Source: Chaetoderma sp. LZ-2023a (lineage: Eukaryota; Mollusca; Caudofoveata; Chaetodermatida; Chaetodermatidae). From it: a stretch of DNA of 64,000 nt. The notes under the pieces are model-generated. The model was not told the origin of the DNA and did no database searches. It was given only the letters and a program-made list of their open reading frames with translations. Positions 24,641 through 36,374 of this stretch are shown here, piece by piece. Positions within the stretch are counted from its first letter, which is position 1. Each line of letters starts with the position of its first letter. The translations under genes were made by a program, and so were the position numbers. The stretch spans positions 14,388,733 through 14,452,732 of the forward strand of contig CM067365.1 in NCBI GenBank assembly GCA_034401795.1, read 5' to 3'.

Positions 24641-25737
24641 TGTACAGGGACTCCTGTACAATCCCCGAGGTCAGCTAACCAGCATCATCGGGCTGACGTA
24701 CCTCACGGGTACGGGTCAAATTTAGAAGATGAGATTCCGAAGCAGCGCATACCCCTGTAGGCTACATTTACATATATAGAGGATCTGAAGGGAGGTCCAA
24801 TTTCATATCACTATTAGCAACTGAGTTGAAAATTATCACATTACACGAGCTTTAGCGAGTGCAATGTGATAATCTTTGACGAGGTTGATAATAGCGATAT
24901 GAAATGTTACTGAGTTTGAGATTTTATTCATTATACAAACTGATGTTTTGACAAATCTTTCTATAAAGTTGATCTCTGATACCTTAAATCAACAACATAA
25001 TCTATCCGTAGTGTTTACATTTACGCCACCGTCGTCGCTAGGAAACATTTTCCGCGTAACAGGGCTTGTGGTATTATTACGAGCTATCTAACCAATGACA
25101 ATATTTCTTGCGAGTTACATAACTAAGGAACATATTTCGCTGAATATTACACAGGCTGAAAGCGTGTATATTTAATAAATAGAGGTTCTCACACGTGCTG
25201 CTATTTCGTATCTAATTTATCGATTAGTAACATATCATTTGGAAATCTCTTGTGGGACTGTAATTATCATAAAAGTGTTGGTTTCGAATTTTCATCCCAT
25301 TTTGCATTATATTCCCTGTACCGCTTCACTACTAAGAGGTCTAATGAATGCGCAACAACATATAGTGACGCGCACAGCGCGTTATGATTTCAGAATTACG
25401 ATGAATACTGATTAATCGACTGTAGCGTGTGCGTTTCAATGAAATTTATCATCATTTTCATGACTGTTCGGACATTTCACAACATTGTGCACTTAACAAG
25501 AAAGGTACATGTTTGCCTACGCCATCGATGCTAGGCAACGCGGCAGCAGTTTGCTCGTCGGAATATATTTACGATTTACGGACGCAGTGAGCGACTTTAT
25601 TTCTCTAATAGGACATAAAACAATACGCAATGGTTTAATTACTGTTATGCAAAACACTGAGGATAGGAAACATCGGTCAAAGATGAAGAAGCACTGATTG
25701 CAGTTGCAGGAGGCTTTCAAACTATTGCAGCCGCAGA

Positions 25738-25785
25738 TCATCTTCTTCATCATCATCATCGTGATCATAATAATCGCCGTCGTTG

Positions 25786-25824
<39 letters not shown>

Positions 25825-25975
25825 CCATCATCATCAACCACCAACACCATAACCACCACTACCACTACGACCAACAGTACCACCACCGCCGTTGTCGTTG
25901 TCGTCCTCAGTGTCGTTGTCGTCGCCGTCGCCGTCGTCGTCGTCGTTGTTGTCGTCGTCGGCGTCATCACTATTA
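25738..25975 (+). repeat. Compound (TCA)n / (CAC)n / (GTC)n microsatellite
   Basis: Trinucleotide runs change from TCA to CCA/CAC to TCG/GTC. Downstream of the 26036-26197 receptor exon on the minus strand, so it is intronic. Poly-Ser, poly-Asp and poly-Met frames are artefacts. Confidence 0.95.
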
Positions 25976-26035
25976 TTATAAGCGTGCTTATGTGATACAG
26001 TCCAGTTAAATGGTCATTATGAGACATCTCCCTAC

Positions 26036-26197
26036 CCTGTATATGTTCTATCTTGATTGTGCTAACAGTCTCTCCATTCGCCTTGAAAGCGACATCACCT
26101 CTTATTCCTTTGAATGAGACCTCATACATGCTCTCTGTTATCAGATCATTAATGTCACCATCAGCGTATGTAAACTCATCCAATGTCTTGCTATGAC
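26036..26197 (-). CDS. GABA-B-like receptor exon, ligand-binding domain (LDEFTY ... FKGIRGDVAF)
   Basis: This 162-base exon starts after CACTGCAG and ends CAGG before GTAGGG. It carries two leading bases, 53 codons and one trailing base. LDEFTYADGDINDLI aligns with the EDFNYNNQTITD region of GABA-B1, and FKGIRGDVAFKANG with the FEGVSGHVVFDASG strand-turn-strand that closes lobe 2. It ends IKIEHIQ, like IEQLQ or IEQFQ in the family. A run of trinucleotide microsatellites begins about 55 bases into the downstream intron. Both phases fit the neighbouring exons. Confidence 0.94.
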
Positions 26198-26689
26198 CTG
26201 CAGTGAAGAGCAGTGAGTGTCAGATAATACGGAAATACAACATTCTAAATTTCGATGTAACTTATGTATTACATGCACATACAAGTAAAAGCAAGGTGCC
26301 CTCAGAATGTTCGACACCCCACCCCACCACCAAGAATGCAGGGGAACAAACAAAATTGTTTAGAGTAAACGAAAAAGCCGGCTGAAGCTGTATTGGTTAA
26401 AGGCAGTTCCGTCCGAATTAAGGATATAGGTTCCAGTTAAAAGTCATAGTTGTATAGGAGGAACTCCTGATTGTACATGTACGTTAGAGCTAATCCCGCC
26501 TTTTAGCACACTAGAAACGAATTGACAAACTGTGAATGCTCACTTCACCATTTCTTGTTACGTATGAAAAGTCATGGGCGTAGATAAGCAATAAATATAA
26601 TTACAGAATTACGTAGTTTAAATAAATACAAAAATAGGTTTTTTTCGTTGATCTTTGAATATGTATGGGGTGGAGCCGATCTGCCACCC

Positions 26690-26890
26690 CAGTATATGAC
26701 GTCATAATGAACTACGTCACATGTAGGCTGGCGTCATAATCAAAAGGAGTAATGAATGACGTATCTAGCCCGTCATTAATATCTAAACGTCCGTCAAGTG
26801 TAGGAATTGTATGTGCTTACTCTTTAAATAAACATCCCGCTGATAAATTTTGAAACTAACTTGAGTGGAGCTGTTGCAACGCAGAGTGGG
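26690..26890. mobile_element. MITE-like element, family A, half copy
   Basis: ATGACGTCATAATGAACTAC and TAAATAAACATCCCGCTGAT are followed by TTTTGAAACTAACTTGAG; the mirrored arm is missing. Confidence 0.5.
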
Positions 26891-27214
26891 CAGTCTGGTT
26901 TGATGCTGTATTGGTATGTAACAAAGAAGACGAGACGTACTGACAAGCTCACTTCCTAAGCTGCTGTCCTGATTTTCATTCTATCCCCTCAAAATTACGT
27001 CTCGCTCCTACATTCCTCTCTGTGCGCGACACGACGAATGCATACCAACAAGAATAGATCAGCAACAGTATATGTTTGCACTCACATATACAGTATGGGC
27101 CAGAAATAACCTTACATGTGTCTAAGCTTTACCATTTGAAAACAATGTAGGGAATGTGCTGCTGAATAGTGTGCAATTAATTTGATTTTAAGCAATTGAC
27201 CGTTACCGTTTATC

Positions 27215-27570
27215 TATACCCCGCCCATCTCTAGCCAAGCTCCACCCACACGTCGCTCGTGTTGGAATCGATCGATCCATGAACTCCCTGACTATCAGTT
27301 TCCAGAAAACTATACAGCTAAACTGTTGAATATTCTGAAACTAATTTGACTGGGTGCTGTTGATGCTATAGGCAGCAAAGTCAAATTAATTCAAAATACT
27401 CGATAGCATGTTTATTAAATCGTAAAGACATAAAATTCATACAATATGGCGGACTATTAAGCGTTTAAGACGGACTACATTGATTCATTCATGACGTACT
27501 GATTATGCCATCATCCTACACGTCATTTAGTTGTTTATGACGTCCCATGACGTCATATGATGGATGGATA
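27215..27570. mobile_element. MITE-like fold-back element, family A, long copy
   Basis: A near full-length copy only about 150 bases from a receptor exon. Outer left arm CCCGCCCATCTCTAGCCAAG, GATCGATCCATGAAC; core 27324-27400; outer right arm GTAAAGACATAAAATTCATA and CATGACGTCATATGATGGAT. Confidence 0.7.
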
Positions 27571-27720
27571 AATTGGAAGGGCCAATTGCTGCCTTGGGTT
27601 CAATGGCTTATAATCAATGTAAGTTCAAGATATTCAACCGTGCATTTAAATATTTTGTTTTGTGAAAGCATATAAAGTTATTTCTGAGTTTCCCTGTATA
27701 TAATTCGTATCGTCACTCAC

Positions 27721-27899
27721 CAGCCTCCTTCATTTTGGCGTCGGTTTTATTGAGCGCTAAAGCTAATGCCCACACACTGTCGTAACAATGCCCAGGTAGG
27801 TTATGGGTCTTCTCGTTAGGGAGAGATAATCTTCTGGACATATCCTCTGTCCATTCAGCCACTGTTAAACCAGAAATACTGCGTTCGTTTACGGGATTT
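27721..27899 (-). CDS. GABA-B-like receptor exon, ligand-binding domain (ISG / YDSVWALALALNKT)
   Basis: This 179-base exon follows a pyrimidine-rich acceptor ending GTGCAG and ends at a GTGAGT donor. It has one base of a split codon, 59 whole codons and one base of the next codon. Visible landmarks are RSISG, corresponding to the TISG or SISG motif of the family, and YDSVWALALALNKT, almost identical in pattern to the AYDAIWALALALNKT of GABA-B1. The exon ends MKEA plus G, which joins the next exon to give KEAGHSK. This is one of the two strongest pieces of evidence for family membership. Confidence 0.93.
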
Positions 27900-28309
27900 C
27901 TGCACAAAAAAAAGAACAAATAAACACCAACAACTGTAGTCGTCCGATTTAGCTATTCAACGATAGGGTCAAAATCAATTTTTTTAAAGAGAACTGACCT
28001 TAAATTGTTCTTAGGTTTTATCTCCGGGTAGGAGCTCAATAAACCGCCATGTCTTAATCGGTGAGTTAGTCAGTTAGTCCACTAGTCAGTCACAATAAGT
28101 ATTCCATGTTGTAGTTTCAAGATTTGTTTGTCATACAGTTTTCAATCTTGGAGAAATATGGCTGATGGCCGCATGAATATGAGTGATAAAGGTGGGGTCA
28201 AAATGTCAAACATCAAGACGACGGCGACCAGTTAAAAATTATTATTTTAAAGGCTAATTTGTCAATAGCTGTGGTTACACTAGAGATGTTTCGACCAGGC
28301 CAGGTAGAA

Positions 28310-28440
28310 GGATCGTCATATTGCACGATCCTCGCACTCACACTCCATTCCCGTATCGAGTAGAGGCGTGGCTATGTGATTGGGCGTATGTTAGTACGAT
28401 TGGGTGGAAGTTTGTCCGTCGGGTCCCGAAGTGTGATAAA
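28310..28440 (+). repeat. Dispersed repeat, family D copy 3
   Basis: TTGCACGATCCTCGCACTCA, CATTCCCGTATCGAG and GGCGTATGTTAGTACGAT blocks match 58618-58695. Confidence 0.65.
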
Positions 28441-28739
28441 TTTGGAGTCAAAAGGCTACGTCAAAACGTCGCAAGGACATAATAAAAAATTCTTCAAACC
28501 GTGAATGACGCGATTATTGCACAAATGTTCACTTGTGTATACACGTAGAGCAGTCACTGGACGCGCGAGAAATGTGGTGGACTGGTCGTGTGGATAGGAG
28601 TTCAACAAACCGCTATGCCCCGTAGTTAATTAGATAGTTAGTTAGTTCACTCAGTCAGTCGGTTGGCGGTCAATCGGTCGGTCGGTCGGTCGATTGGTTG
28701 GTCGCTCGGTTGTTCGGTCGGTCGGTTGGCCAGTCAGTC

Positions 28740-28918
<179 letters not shown>

Positions 28919-29284
28919 CAGGCAGTGATGCCGTATGCTATGTGGTGTAGCAAAAGTAAGTCAGTATATTCTCACTGTGACCTACTTTACACGCTTCACC
29001 TGCAGCTACAGAGATTCTATCGAACTTGTTTTTTCTGATTCATGCCACGACATAAATTGAGATAATTAACAACATACCAACACGCTGCCATTAGATGTGA
29101 GTAAAGAATACCAAAATAGCATATACATTTTCTAGATAATTTGTTTCCTTTTATAACTTGTAAGAGAGAAACATAGCGGCGTGGAGCCAAAGCTGCTATC
29201 AGATCCTATCATAATTATGGCTATCAGAAAATAACAGCGCACACAGGATAGCCCGTATAGAATGAAGGTAACTGCCCGGCGAGG

Positions 29285-29700
29285 CCGGTACATTTCTAGC
29301 TAAGCTCCGCCAATTTTTAGATAAGTTCCGCCCATTTTACCCGTGTGTTGGAATCACTTTATATACTTCGAATCATGAATTCCGAGAATCCCAATTTCAC
29401 TGTAATTATGCCGGTAAGCTGATAAACATTTTGAAACGAATTTGATTTCATGCGACTGCTGCCTAAGGCAGCAACAGCGCTCAGACAAATTAGTTACAAA
29501 TATTCAACACGATATTTTTTTAATAGTAAAGTCATACAATTCGTACAACAACTCATATTCCGTCATCAAATATACGTTCGTGACGTACTTATCTACGTCA
29601 TTCATGACGTTAGACTGACGTCATTCATTATGCTGTCATTCTACAAGTCACGTAGTTGAATGCGAGTCATATGATGGATGGATAAAGTGGACGGTCCATT
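29285..29700. mobile_element. MITE-like fold-back element, family A, long copy
   Basis: Core at 29421-29508 (ACATTTTGAAACGAATTTGA; ACAAATTAGTTACAAATATTC) with outer arms including GACGTTAGACTGACGTCATT and CATATGATGGATGGATAAAG. Confidence 0.65.
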
Positions 29701-30094
29701 GATTGATCACTCGGATTCCCAGCAACTTGATACTTCTAGCAACTATGAATATTGTCATAGGAAAAAGGGCATTTGATTTAGGTGCAAAATGATAAATCAG
29801 ACATGACTCAAATTTTAAATCAAGAATGGGTAGCTCAGGAAAGTGGGTTGCCTTAGCGTCATCTTGATCTAAGGTCTGCAACCTAGGTTCACGAAAATAA
29901 ACTGGTTTCGGAAACCCAGCTAGGTTATCAAAGAAAGCGTCGCACACGCCACCATAGATAGCAATGGATACCGCTAATATATGGTGGAACCATGACGTCA
30001 CTGGCGGCACGTATTCATTCGGCCCTGAGCCATAGATAGGTATCCATGGGACCAACTGCGTAACTCTAAAAAGTGAGCCGGTACTGAAACGCAT
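29648..30094 (-). other. Unrecognised open frame of 148 codons
   Basis: The frame overlaps the end of a family A repeat at its 3' side. Residues such as SWFHHILAVSIAIYGGV and REPRLQTLDQDDAK look less biased than chance, but I recognise no family and see no neighbouring exon with fitting splice sites. It does not resemble the missing receptor exons. It may be a fragment of a mobile element. Confidence 0.2.
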
Positions 30095-30246
30095 TTAAGC
30101 ATTAAATATGTGTGCTGCTTAAACGTTTGGCACATACTTAATGCAATTGTTTTCAGAAATAAACCAAATTAGTTTCAAAATAGTCGGCAGCTGACCTGCA
30201 TAGGTGCCTTAAAACTTAGATCATGGGAATTCTTGGTTCAACGTCT

Positions 30247-30650
30247 TAACCCCTCTTGTATCAACTTAACCCTTTAATGGTCAAACTGACCAAAAAACAA
30301 ATTTGCAGTGATCTTCAGACATGGCTATTTGAAAGGTCTGGTGAAGAGTATTTCTGAATATTTACCACTAAAATGATTGGCTCGGTAGCCGAGCCAGACA
30401 TTCTATTGGTAAGTTTTCAAAAACACTTCTCTTGGCCTATAGCTAGATACTGGCTAAATAAAACCTTAAATTTTCTTTACCATTACCTCTTTAATGGTCA
30501 AGTGGGCGAAAAAAGATTCAGTGGTAAATTTACAAAAAATATTTTCTAAAATCAAAATAGCTTGAAAAATATTGACCCTCAAATTGTTTAATTGATATAT
30601 GAAGTAGTATCTTGAGCGCTTTGTGGCGCTGTGGAGAAAAGAGGGGTTAA
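30247..30650. repeat. Fold-back repeat, family B, long copy
   Basis: CCCTTTAATGGTCAAACTGA lies at one end, ATTGGCTCGGTAGCCGAGCC is the palindromic centre, and TTTAATGGTCAAGTGGGCGA follows. Half copies of family A (AAATTAGTTTCAAAATAGTC) border it at 30165 and 30675. Confidence 0.6.
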
Positions 30651-31198
30651 TGCTATTCTGTTTTCAGAAATAAGCCAAATTAGTTTCAAGATAGTCGGCA
30701 GCTTACCTGCATGGTTACCATAAAACTCAGATTATGGAATTCTCATAGACCGGCCTAATTGTGTTTATTTCCACGTACCTAAAACTTCTCACCAGTTTTT
30801 CTTGATATGCCCAAAATGGACTTCATGCTTCATTTTGCCATTTCTCCCACTTGTCTCAATGGAAATTATTTTTAATGGAAATGGAAATGAGAATCTTTCT
30901 GGCGAGGAAAATGAGGATACGTCGACTAGGGTACATCGTTTTATGAGGCAGATGGTCGGATTTTGACATCTGTTTGTTTGTCTTATGGATCGACATACAT
31001 TTCGTAAGCAGATTCTCAAGACTCCACCCATATCGAATTCCAATGCCAATGCACTAGTTATTTCTTGCCATCATTGTTTCTTCTTAATATCCTTGAGAAT
31101 ATCAATATTCTCTCTACTATTGCCAATATTGCATTTACCATATTTGTGTAATTGAAGAATCATGCTATTCTAATAGCAGACCATAAAACATTTGGAGT

Positions 31199-31205
<7 letters not shown>

Positions 31206-31243
<38 letters not shown>
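31206..31243 (+). repeat. (CT)n microsatellite
   Basis: A perfect CT run that ends 18 bases before the assembly gap. Confidence 0.97.
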
Positions 31244-31245
<2 letters not shown>

Positions 31246-31261
31246 ACATCGTCGTGTCGTG

Positions 31262-31761
31262 NNNNNNNNNNNNNNNNNNNNNNNNNNNNNNNNNNNNNNN
31301 NNNNNNNNNNNNNNNNNNNNNNNNNNNNNNNNNNNNNNNNNNNNNNNNNNNNNNNNNNNNNNNNNNNNNNNNNNNNNNNNNNNNNNNNNNNNNNNNNNNN
31401 NNNNNNNNNNNNNNNNNNNNNNNNNNNNNNNNNNNNNNNNNNNNNNNNNNNNNNNNNNNNNNNNNNNNNNNNNNNNNNNNNNNNNNNNNNNNNNNNNNNN
31501 NNNNNNNNNNNNNNNNNNNNNNNNNNNNNNNNNNNNNNNNNNNNNNNNNNNNNNNNNNNNNNNNNNNNNNNNNNNNNNNNNNNNNNNNNNNNNNNNNNNN
31601 NNNNNNNNNNNNNNNNNNNNNNNNNNNNNNNNNNNNNNNNNNNNNNNNNNNNNNNNNNNNNNNNNNNNNNNNNNNNNNNNNNNNNNNNNNNNNNNNNNNN
31701 NNNNNNNNNNNNNNNNNNNNNNNNNNNNNNNNNNNNNNNNNNNNNNNNNNNNNNNNNNNNN
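31262..31761. other. Assembly gap of 500 N
   Basis: Exactly 500 unknown bases, a usual placeholder length, so true size is not known. Open frames drawn across it are meaningless. It lies in the intron from which receptor exons are missing. Confidence 0.99.
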
Positions 31762-31988
31762 GTAAATGGACATGTTTTTCTCATCTTCCTAAGCTGGAAA
31801 TCCATCTAGCAAGGTCAGGCTTACTAATCTCATACTTACACCTACAGCTATTAGTTAGATATTCTAGCAATGTCCTGTTGATAAGATTATGCTACTTATG
31901 GTCAAAATAATGTTTCTGAAATTGATAAACTGGCTGCCTGCTAAACTTTATGCAGACTACATTTTCCATGGAGTTTAACTCTGGATGG

Positions 31989-32085
31989 GTTGAATATTTT
32001 GAAAATAATGTGACTGTATATTTTTGGTGGCTAAGCCACCAACAAACTTCAGTCATATTGTTTTCAAAATATTCAGCAAATTCAG
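31989..32085. mobile_element. MITE-like core, family A, variant centre
   Basis: GTTGAATATTTTGAAAATAA and TATTGTTTTCAAAATATTCA arms surround GGTGGCTAAGCCACC, a perfect palindrome. Flanking AACTCTG and CAGAGTT extend the hairpin. Confidence 0.7.
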
Positions 32086-32194
32086 AGTTAGTTCGTATGT
32101 AATGTGTTGCGCGGTGGGTTGCAGCATTGAGCTAGGTAATTAATACCCGCTTACATAAAAGCATCAAGACAAGCTTAATTTCCTCCTGAGAGAA

Positions 32195-32455
32195 TGGCTC
32201 ATTTCACTACTGACATAATTTGACAGTTATCCATTAGCGCTTTAACACTCATATCAGCCAAAGACGACTTCTGTAGTGGTCTTGAGAAATGTCCAATTGC
32301 AGACCAAAAGAAGACTATTTTAAAGAATTTACCGAGCCAGTTATGCTTGTGGTAAATTGTCAAAAAAAATTCTTCTCTTTGTCTGCAAATGGACATTTTC
32401 TATTAGAAAATTGATATTTTCTTGAATAAATTCTTGAGTGTTATAGGGTTAAAGG
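32195..32455. repeat. Fold-back repeat, family B copy
   Basis: GAAATGTCCAATTGCAGACC and its mirrored GTCTGCAAATGGACATTTTC flank ACCGAGCCAGTTATGCTTGT; the end reads ATAGGGTTAAAG. Confidence 0.65.
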
Positions 32456-32459
32456 TAGC

Positions 32460-34860
32460 ATAGTAAGGAACATTATCTCCTGAACAGTAGCAAAGGTCAC
32501 CTATAGTTATATCGTCCGTCTCTGAGATAATGTTTCCTGAAATCACACGATTATATATACGACGATGCGCAATGTCATTAGTGGACTCATAGGGGGATTT
32601 CGCATTAAGACATTGACCGGATTGCCGTTTCATGTCACCTTATCGATCGCGGATATCGAGTCTGCTTCCAAGCCAAACAGCATTTCTAACCTTTTGACAA
32701 TTTACGGAGTGTGGTGTTTTGATGGGGACGACGGGACATCAGTAAAATGAACTGTAAACAGGCAGTAACAACTTTCTTCCCAGAATTTCAGAGCGATGCA
32801 AAATTGTTCCAGCAGTTCCAGGCTTTACGGGATCAAAGACCTGAATGAGTTGAGCATTTAGGGATCCATTAAAAGTTTCACATGGAGGTTCTCCTGTTAC
32901 AAGACAACCTCCGTGTACACAGTAAGATTCAAATGTGGAGGAAGGTGTTGTGGTCCCCAGGGTCTCCCGACAGTTGTATGACCTTGAATAAACGTGTAGT
33001 TGATGTCACAATGTGCGCCATTTAATGTTCGTGCTTATAGAATTCGCAGATCGTAAGGCGCGTAGTAGTTATGACCTTGTCCTTCTGGAATTGACCTTGA
33101 CATCACAGAGACAACGGGAAGCAGTTATTCTAGCGTACACTGCTTTGATCTAGCATGCACTTGAATGATGTCGAAAGCCAATCCAATCGATAGAGCATCT
33201 CAAAAACTAGCAAAATGCAAACCAGACTCAATGGGTTGGGCCTATTTTTAGCCACGATATTACCATATCAGTGGCGGAAATTTTGCATTTATGCTAATTA
33301 GATGTTGGTAAAACAAATACAAGAAGGGGCCCCTATATCAGGAGCTGATTTAAAACTATTCAATGTGCTAAATATAGTGATTTCGTCCAAAGGGGAAGTG
33401 TATGTCCAGGTTTTGATTCTAAGTGCACGCGTAGGTTGGTGCGCTCGCGTGTCAGTACGAGTACGGATTTGTGCACGCGCGTGTGTGTGTGCGTGCGTGC
33501 GTGCGTGCGTGCGTGTGTGCTTAGCTCATACCTGGCAAAATAGTTTCCTGGCCGTATTCTCGTAAAAACCAGCAACAATAATACGCGCGTCATGCCTCTG
33601 CGAAAATGAAATGTAGACAGGCCGAATGACAGATTATATAATACACTGACAAATCTCTCTCATACGACCACCTTCATAAGAGGACCACAGTGGTCACTAA
33701 ATTCAGGAGGTCTCTAGATGTCGGTTATAGTGACCGGCCCTATGTCGGGATTTAAGACATCATGTATTTTTGGAGTCGTTATCTATTCCTAAAAGTGAAA
33801 AATCCTGCTGTTAGTTTTCTTTTTATTTGTTTGGGCCAATTTTTTGCCAAAATAAATGACACATATAGATACAGTGGGGAAATTGAAAACAGAAGAGCTT
33901 TTCATGACAAGTGTCTCATTCTGCCAATCAAAATGAACTGCCATGGACAGGCCTATTCTATTCGCATGCGATTGTGAGTTATTTTTTGCGATTTCTGATA
34001 AGACGTTTATATGAATAGTGTAAGATGGCAGACAATAACGGCCACTTCATGCGCGATAATAACATCACTAAAGACAATCGCTTGATTCGTACAATTCATT
34101 AGCTATTGTAAACTGGTGTTAAGACCAACGGATGATGGATGTTTAAGACGGGTGGTCTTAGGTCTGACATAGTCTGTATGACACATATGGTTTCAGAAAT
34201 TGATTCTTAACCAAATAAATTAATGGCGCACGTATTGTGTTAAATATTCGATATTCATATACGGTTAAGATAGATTAACTCTACTAAGATAAGTTATCTT
34301 GGCACTGTGAACTTTTCAGTGAGGAAAACAGATATAAATTTTACTAGCAGCAGTCTAGACCACACACTAGAAATAGAAAATCATAAAATAAAGGTTCTCA
34401 GAGGGATGGCAGGCGTAGCGCAAAAGTGAACAACTCTGGCACGTTGCTTCGTTGTAGCTCCAGATTTGTCGAGGCCGTCCCTCGAGGTTGAAAACATGGC
34501 TTGTATTACCAAAACTAAAGGACCGCATCATCGCCAGACATCGGCTACAGGAAGTATAAAGCAGGAAAATAACATCAAGCATCTCAATGCTGTTGTTAGT
34601 GGTAATCAGCCCATTCAAGATTGAACCAGCGAACCTGATGAATGTCATCATAAAATCTATCATTTCTGACGAAGTAGCATGTGACATTCTGTGACATTAT
34701 ACTGTTGGCGAAGAAGCATAGGTGAGGTTTGGTTCAGAGTGTATTACTGAAGATGATAATGTATGCCACAGAATGACTAAGCTGTTGCTGGCAATATAGT
34801 CCGTCTGAACCTGGATATGAACCTAGTTGAAATAAAGGAAACTCATTCTGTCTTCACCAT
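32460..34860. other. Intron sequence, no supported gene
   Basis: Open frames at 32403-32633 (minus), 32565-32750 (plus) and 34367-34687 (minus) were examined for receptor ligand-binding motifs and showed none. A (GTGC)n run lies at 33478-33520. No other repeat was recognised. Confidence 0.45.
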
Positions 34861-34872
34861 GATGATTATTAA

Positions 34873-36050
34873 TTGCATCTCGTCCATGGCCAGATATTGA
34901 CATCCGAGACGCAGTTGGCAGGTTTGAATTTTCAAATGTGTCACGTTCCATATTCGCAAGTGATGGAACTAAACTTCCTTGTCAAGAGCAGTGTGACGAG
35001 TTGGCTGGAATTCGCTCCAATGGAGTCTACCGCTCATATTGATGTTATTAGACAAGTCGCAGACAACAGGAAGGAAACGATAGATGGATTCGCTGAAACT
35101 CCATTCCAACTCGGAAACGACAAAACCTGCGTATACATAGCTCGCGGGTTTCTTTCTGTACTTGATAGAAATGTATTTGATCATCATGATACTGGGATCA
35201 TGTTAAAGCAGACAACTCAAAATCGCGGAGCGAACAAGAAGGCTTATGACAGAGACACTACATATGTACGGATTCAACTCCAATATAAGACAGCTTGAAC
35301 CAATTCTGACACAGCAACAGAACAAAGCATAGTCTAACTCTATATGTTTAGCTCAGAAAACGGTGGACCACTCCAATAGTAAAGACACAGCCCTTGTAGT
35401 TTCAGCACATCTCTTTACTATATTATACCAGCATAATGTAACCCATTCACAGAGCAAGAAGAAACAGATACACTGATATTTGTAATGTATTAGATGCTAC
35501 AAGAGGCGGAAGTACCATACATAGCATGACTCCAGATACAGATGTTCCATACTGGCGTTGTATCATTTTAGACAGCTAGGAATGAAAACCCACTGTATCA
35601 CAGAAGCATCTACGCACCGTCGTACCATAACATTGAAACCAATATATGAAGGTGCAGGTATGTATTTCATTGCTGCATTACCTGGCTTCCATATTTGTAC
35701 ACGATGCAACAGAGGTGGTAAATTTTCTGGTAAGTGCAGGGTTAGCTGCTGGAATACTCTTCACAAGCCCAACTTCTTAATGTATTTCAACGTTCTTCTG
35801 AAATCAAGCCATCTATAGAGATGCAAGTGTGTCAGCTGTCTGCACCAGGAACGGAGATAACTTACCATGGCGAGTTGAGATGGACTCATTTCAGAAAGAT
35901 GTCAACCGAAGCAGAGAAGTTGATACCCACATCACCTGCTTTATGCAATCACGTATTATGAACACATTGTCAGGCTATGATGTAGCATCACGATGATCAA
36001 GCCCATTCAGATTTACCATCACATACTTCACCTTTCCAGAGTAGCCATAT
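34873..36050 (+). pseudogene. Decayed PIN/XPG-like multicopy gene, C-terminal half
   Basis: Plus-strand fragments in changing frames follow the order of a protein family common as unnamed predictions in invertebrate genomes. They are: an open frame of 141 codons at 34873-35298; GGSTIHSMTPDTDV near 35508; LYHFRQLG with HRRTITLKPIYEG at 35560-35650; AALPGFHICTRC with GGKFSGK at 35670-35735; CWNTLHK; then APGTEI, GELRWTHFRKM and PTSPALCNHVL near 35850-35960, ending QAHSDLPSHTSP. SPDTDVxVLAL and ALPGFHALxGCD..GKFSGKGK are the usual forms; the Asp-rich motif suggests a PIN/XPG-I nuclease fold, which is my inference. At least two frameshifts and several stops make it inactive. The family is widely dispersed and probably linked to mobile DNA. 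Confidence 0.6.
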
Positions 36051-36054
36051 ATCA

Positions 36055-36370
36055 ATCTGACGTCATGTGACGTCATAATCAGCTCAGAGACTTGTATGAT
36101 GGCATCATAATCAATACGTCATAAACGATTACACTTAACCCGTCTTTAATGCTTAATAGTCTGACACGATTGTATATCTTTACTATGTAATAAACATAGA
36201 CAGCAACAACGCCCAGTCAAATTAGTTTCAAAATATTCAATGGCTTACCTCTATATTTTTCTGGAAATTGATAATACGAGAGTTCGGAGATCGATCGATC
36301 CCAACACGAGCGACGTGTGGGTGGAGCGTAACCAGAGATGGTCGGGCCATGGATAAAATGGAAAGGTCCG
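36055..36370. mobile_element. MITE-like element, family A, inverted copy
   Basis: Reads CTGACGTCATGTGACGTCAT, TTTACTATGTAATAAACATA, CAGCAACAACGCCCAGTC, AAATTAGTTTCAAAATATTC and GATCGATCGATCCC in order, the reverse of 10716-11060. One arm of the core is lost. It abuts the PIN-like remnant. Confidence 0.65.
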
Positions 36371-36374
36371 CTGG

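Larger units (their letters stand above)
22870..25700. other. Intron sequence, mostly unrecognised
   Basis: It holds a (CACG)n microsatellite (23239-23308) and one family D repeat copy (24480-24640). An open frame at 23486-23848 (minus) has no family motif. A region at 24780-24900 has a TTATCACATT...AATGTGATAA inverted repeat. Nothing else could be named. Confidence 0.45.

Noticed and set aside
31152-31910. Open frames of about 200 codons around 31262-31761
   Set aside because: They run across 500 N and have no real sequence.
34367-34687. Minus-strand frame as a missing receptor ligand-binding exon
   Set aside because: VIFLLYTSCS looks a little like the lobe 1 glycine-rich strand, but the rest does not align and the position (downstream of a lobe 2 exon) is wrong.
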